The notes under the pieces are model-generated. The model was not told the DNA's origin, did not search any database, and worked only from the letters and a program-made list of their open reading frames with translations. Position numbers and translations under genes: made by a program. This document shows, in pieces, positions 6,165-8,150 of a DNA stretch of 8,150 bases (position 1 is its first letter; every line of letters begins with the position of its first letter). Location: contig URLR01000077.1 in assembly GCA_900548815.1 (NCBI GenBank), forward strand, positions 1 through 8,150, read 5' to 3'. Source of the DNA: an uncultured Collinsella sp. Lineage in GTDB: Bacteria; Actinomycetota; Coriobacteriia; Coriobacteriales; Coriobacteriaceae.

Positions 6165-6209
6165 GGACGTTCTTGAATGACTAGTCGTTTAAGAACGTCC
6201 CCAATGACT
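6165..6209. repeat. Palindromic intergenic repeat interrupted by the insertion
   Basis: GGACGTTCTT (6165-6174) pairs with AAGAACGTCC (6191-6200), and the inner part folds around GACTAGTC (6179-6186). The 36 bases 6165-6200 are a palindrome apart from two G-T wobble pairs. The outer part CCAATGACT (6201-6209) has its partner AGTCGTTGG at 4744-4752, on the other side of the element. AATGACT occurs at 6176-6182 and 6203-6209, and AGTCGTT at 4744-4750 and 6183-6189, so the full repeat looks like two inverted units, each bounded by the same heptamers. No T tract follows, so it does not look like an ordinary terminator. Confidence 0.8.
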
Positions 6210-6236
6210 GGGTCGGAAAATTTCTTAAAAAAGTTC

Positions 6237-6264
6237 TTGCCCTGAGCTGATTCGTCCGTATAAT
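6237..6264 (+). promoter_or_regulatory. Promoter of tRNA-Asn
   Basis: A perfect -10 TATAAT lies at 6259-6264, with TTGCCC at 6237-6242 as a partial -35 (16-base spacer). Transcription would start near 6271, about 24 bases before the tRNA. The A/T-rich stretch 6217-6235 just upstream could act as an UP element. Confidence 0.75.
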
Positions 6265-6294
6265 AAACTTCGTTGCTTGAGAGCGCGCACCTAT

Positions 6295-6369
6295 TCCTCG
6301 GTAGCTCAATGGTAGAGCACGCGGCTGTTAACCGCGCTGTTGTAGGTTCGAGTCCTACCCGGGGAGCCA
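6295..6369 (+). tRNA. tRNA-Asn (anticodon GTT)
   Basis: A full cloverleaf is visible. The acceptor stem pairs TCCTCGG with CCGGGGA (one T-G wobble), the D stem GCTC/GAGC, the anticodon stem CGCGG/CCGCG around loop CTGTTAA, and the T stem GTAGG/CCTAC around TTCGAGT. The discriminator is G and CCA is encoded (6367-6369). The anticodon GTT reads AAC and AAU as asparagine. The gene is single, with its own promoter and terminator. Confidence 0.97.
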
Positions 6370-6375
6370 GGTTGT

Positions 6376-6405
6376 AAAACCCGTCGCTTATGCGGCGGGT
6401 TTTTT
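6376..6405 (+). terminator. Rho-independent terminator after tRNA-Asn
   Basis: ACCCGTCGC (6379-6387) pairs with GCGGCGGGT (6392-6400) around TTAT, with one T-G wobble. An A run precedes it and six Ts (6400-6405) follow. This is a typical terminator a few bases after the tRNA. Confidence 0.93.
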
Positions 6406-6474
6406 CATGCCGCGATCGCCGTTCGCGAACGTTACCATATCAACATTTCGTGTCGAGGATGTAATCCCGAGGCC

Positions 6475-6507
6475 TGCCACCTCAACATGGCGCGGTCGTT
6501 GTAGAAT
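6475..6507 (+). promoter_or_regulatory. Possible promoter of the asp23-like operon
   Basis: TAGAAT at 6502-6507 matches five of six -10 bases, but no convincing -35 is present at the usual distance. A promoter is expected between the tRNA terminator and the next gene. The rest of 6406-6551 shows no gene or repeat that I can support. Confidence 0.3.
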
Positions 6508-6551
6508 ATTGCAATGATTGCTCCCACGAGATGGTGCCGCGAGCACCAGAT

Positions 6552-6557
6552 AAGGAG
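6552..6557 (+). promoter_or_regulatory. Shine-Dalgarno of the Asp23-family gene (decides the start)
   Basis: AAGGAG lies six bases before GTG 6564. The in-frame ATG at 6531 is upstream of the site and would add eleven residues that do not look like the family. Confidence 0.8.
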
Positions 6558-6563
6558 ATTCTT

Positions 6564-6920
6564 GTGTCTGAGACCATTAACGGCAGCCTGAGCGTCTCGA
6601 ACGACGTTATTGCCGATATTGCCGGTTATGCCGCGATGACGTGCTATGGCGTTGTCGGTATGGCTGAGCAGCTCCAGGGCGCCGAGAGCGTGCGTCTGCT
6701 TGCCGGTCAGCGCCTCCGCAAGGGCGTGCTTGTCTCCGCCGACGAGAACGGCCTTACGGTCGATCTTCACGTCGTGCTCGAGAACGGCGTCAACATGAAG
6801 TCCGTCTGCCACAATCTTTCGAGCTCCGTTGCCTTCACTCTGCAGGAGATCGCCCAGATCGATCCCGCCAGCCTTAAGATCGGCATTCACATCGACGCGC
6901 TCAAGAGCCGTCTGAACTAG
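6564..6920 (+). CDS. Asp23/Gls24 family envelope-stress response protein (DUF322, YloU-like)
   Basis: This 118-residue protein begins VSETINGSLSVSNDVIADIAGYAAM and has the family core: a start helix followed by CYGVVGMAEQ, a central strand pair (LTVDLHVVLENGVNMKSVC), then the long helix that ends with the segment IDPASLKIGIHIDAL. Asp23/Gls24 proteins are small cytoplasmic or membrane-associated factors linked to alkaline and envelope stress; the molecular activity is poorly defined. There is no signal peptide or membrane helix. It lies 27 bases before a DhaL-domain kinase gene, the same pairing as yloU-yloV in Firmicutes, so the two are probably one operon and related in function. Confidence 0.9.
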   Translation: MSETINGSLSVSNDVIADIAGYAAMTCYGVVGMAEQLQGAESVRLLAGQRLRKGVLVSADENGLTVDLHVVLENGVNMKSVCHNLSSSVAFTLQEIAQIDPASLKIGIHIDALKSRLN

Positions 6921-6947
6921 CATCCGAAAACGGAGATTCAAATACCC

Positions 6948-8099
6948 ATGATTGCAAAGACCATTCGCACCTGTTTTCCGATCGCTGCGGCTGCCGTTTC
7001 CGACAAGGCCGAGGAGATCAACAAGCTCAACGTCTTCCCCGTACCCGACGGCGACACCGGCACCAACATGTCGCTCACGCTCGCCTCGGTGACCAAGGAG
7101 CTTTCCGCCCTTCCCGCCGATGCCGATATGGAGGCCATCGCCGGCGCCATCACCCACGGCTCCCTCATGGGTGCCCGCGGTAATTCCGGCGTCATCACGT
7201 CGCAGATCCTGCGCGGCGTGGCCGAGGGCCTTGTCTCTGCCGACGAGCCTATTACGTCCGCCAATATCGCCTTCGCCTTCCGTCGTGCCGTCAAGGTTGC
7301 CTTCCAGGCTGTCCGTAAGCCCATCGAGGGCACGATCCTCACGGTTCTGCGTGATGTTTCGACCAAGGCAGACGAGTGCGAGAAGAAGAAGTTCTCTGCC
7401 GAGGATGCGCTCGACGCCATCGTCGTCGAGGCCTACCAGTCCGTCGCTCGCACGCCCGACCTGCTGCCCGTTCTGAAGGAGAACGGCGTGGTTGACTCCG
7501 GCGCCTTTGGCTTTGCTATTTTCCTTGAGAACTTTGTTGCCGCCGCGCTTGGCCGCAGCACCGTTGTCGAGGATTTCTCCGCCACGTTTGATTCCGCTGG
7601 CTCTGCCCGCGACGCGGCCCTTGGTCGCGTTGAGATCGAGGCCAACGACGATTGGGAGGGCTCGGAGTTCCGCTACTGCAACGAGTTCCTGTTTAAGGCC
7701 GACGCCCCGTTTGACGAGGACGAGTGCCTTAAGTTCCTTGGTTCCATGGGCGACTGTGAGCTACTCGTGGGCGCCTATCCCGATTACAAGATCCATGTGC
7801 ACTCCAACACCCCCAACCTGGTGCTCGAGCACATGCTTCAGCTCGGTCAGATCTATGAGGTCTTTATCCACAACATGGAGATGGAGGCCCACGACCGTAC
7901 CGCTAAGATTCACGAGGATCAGGAGAAGGCCGCCGAGCCCGCGAAGGCCCTGGGCTTTGTCGCCGTTGCCGCCGGTTCCGGTGAGGCCGACATCCTCAAG
8001 TCCCTCGGCGTTGACGTGATCGTCTCGGGTGGCCAGACCATGAACCCCTCGACCGCCGACCTGTTGGGCGCCGTCGACCAGGTCAACGCGACCTCGGTC
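6948..8099 (+). CDS. DhaL/DAK2-domain kinase, FakA/YloV-like (3' truncated by adapter)
   Basis: FakA-type proteins bind ATP and phosphorylate fatty acids carried by a FakB partner; YloV is the Bacillus form. The 384 residues present begin with the DhaL domain. NVFPVPDGDTGTN (28-40) supplies the metal-binding aspartates Asp34 and Asp36, HGSLMGARGNSGVI (69-82) is the second nucleotide-binding signature, and ENGVVDSGAFGF (near 177-188) closes the domain. A middle domain ends in KIHVHSNTP (near 280), and the C-terminal DegV-like part starts with ALGFVAVAAGSG and includes VSGGQTMNPS, then runs into the adapter after Val384. Relatives have about 550 residues, so roughly 165 are missing. The start ATG has GGAG 12 bases upstream, a rather long spacing. 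The fatty-acid kinase role is inferred from the family; no fakB is in the window. Confidence 0.9.
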
Positions 8100-8150
8100 C
8101 TGTCTCTTATACACATCTCCGAGCCCACGAGACGGACTCCTAGCTCGTAT
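8100..8150 (-). other. Illumina Nextera i7 adapter (sequencing artefact)
   Basis: CTGTCTCTTATACACATCT begins at 8100, followed by the rest of the read-2 adapter to 8133 and the index GGACTCCT (8134-8141), the same index as at the left end. Bases 8142-8150 match the P7 tail apart from one base at 8143. Frames here give artefact peptides such as LSLIHISEPTRR joined to the kinase above, or MYKRQ on the other strand. Confidence 0.98.

Noticed and set aside
6165..6200. The palindrome as a transcription terminator
   Set aside because: No T tract follows on either side, rpoD already has a good terminator at 4703-4740, and the repeat borders and the insertion of a mobile element fit an intergenic repeat better.
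7919..8128. Minus-strand frames at the right end beginning MGSEMCIRD or MYKRQ
   Set aside because: Both start inside adapter sequence and then run antisense to the DhaL-domain kinase gene.
1..8150. CRISPR array, toxin-antitoxin pair or phage genes
   Set aside because: No regularly spaced repeats, no small gene pair of that kind and no phage protein motifs are present on either strand.

Overview
This is a metagenome- or isolate-assembled fragment whose real DNA spans about 49-8099. Bases 1-48 and 8100-8150 are untrimmed Illumina Nextera i7 adapter with an index matching N705, so the two genes at the ends are cut by sequencing chemistry and not by biology. The high GC, the GTG starts, an Actinomycetota-type IS110 transposase and the gene set suggest a gut Coriobacteriia such as Collinsella. 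That assignment is inference from style and gene content, not from a search.

Layout. 49-3234: the last 26 codons of a probable truB, then ribF (riboflavin kinase/FAD synthetase) and dnaG (primase), with overlapping stops and starts. 3345-4694: rpoD, the primary sigma factor, with an acidic tract and a basic tract after region 1.1; a hairpin terminator follows. 4754-6164: a complete IS110-family insertion sequence on the minus strand, more GC-rich than its surroundings. 6165-6209: the remaining part of a long palindrome that the element interrupted. 6295-6369: tRNA-Asn(GTT) with its own promoter and terminator. 6564-8099: a small Asp23/Gls24-family gene, then a DhaL-domain (FakA/YloV-like) kinase gene that runs into the right adapter.

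The most interesting part is the insertion sequence. The roughly 250-base non-coding stretch upstream of its transposase can be read as a bridge RNA. One predicted loop holds segments GAACGTCCC and CGTTGGG, which match the two flanks of the insertion with the order and strand expected of left and right target guides. A second loop holds ATAGGAA and GTAATG, which match the right and left ends of the element as donor guides. The flanks rejoin into a long interrupted inverted repeat, so the element appears to have entered an intergenic palindrome between rpoD and the tRNA gene. The RE-LE junction of a circular form would also create a sigma-70-like promoter reading into the RNA.

The chromosomal genes are housekeeping: flavin cofactor synthesis, replication priming, transcription initiation, a tRNA, and a probable envelope-stress/fatty-acid-phosphorylation pair. 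The dnaG-rpoD order recalls the macromolecular-synthesis operon, here with ribF in place of rpsU.
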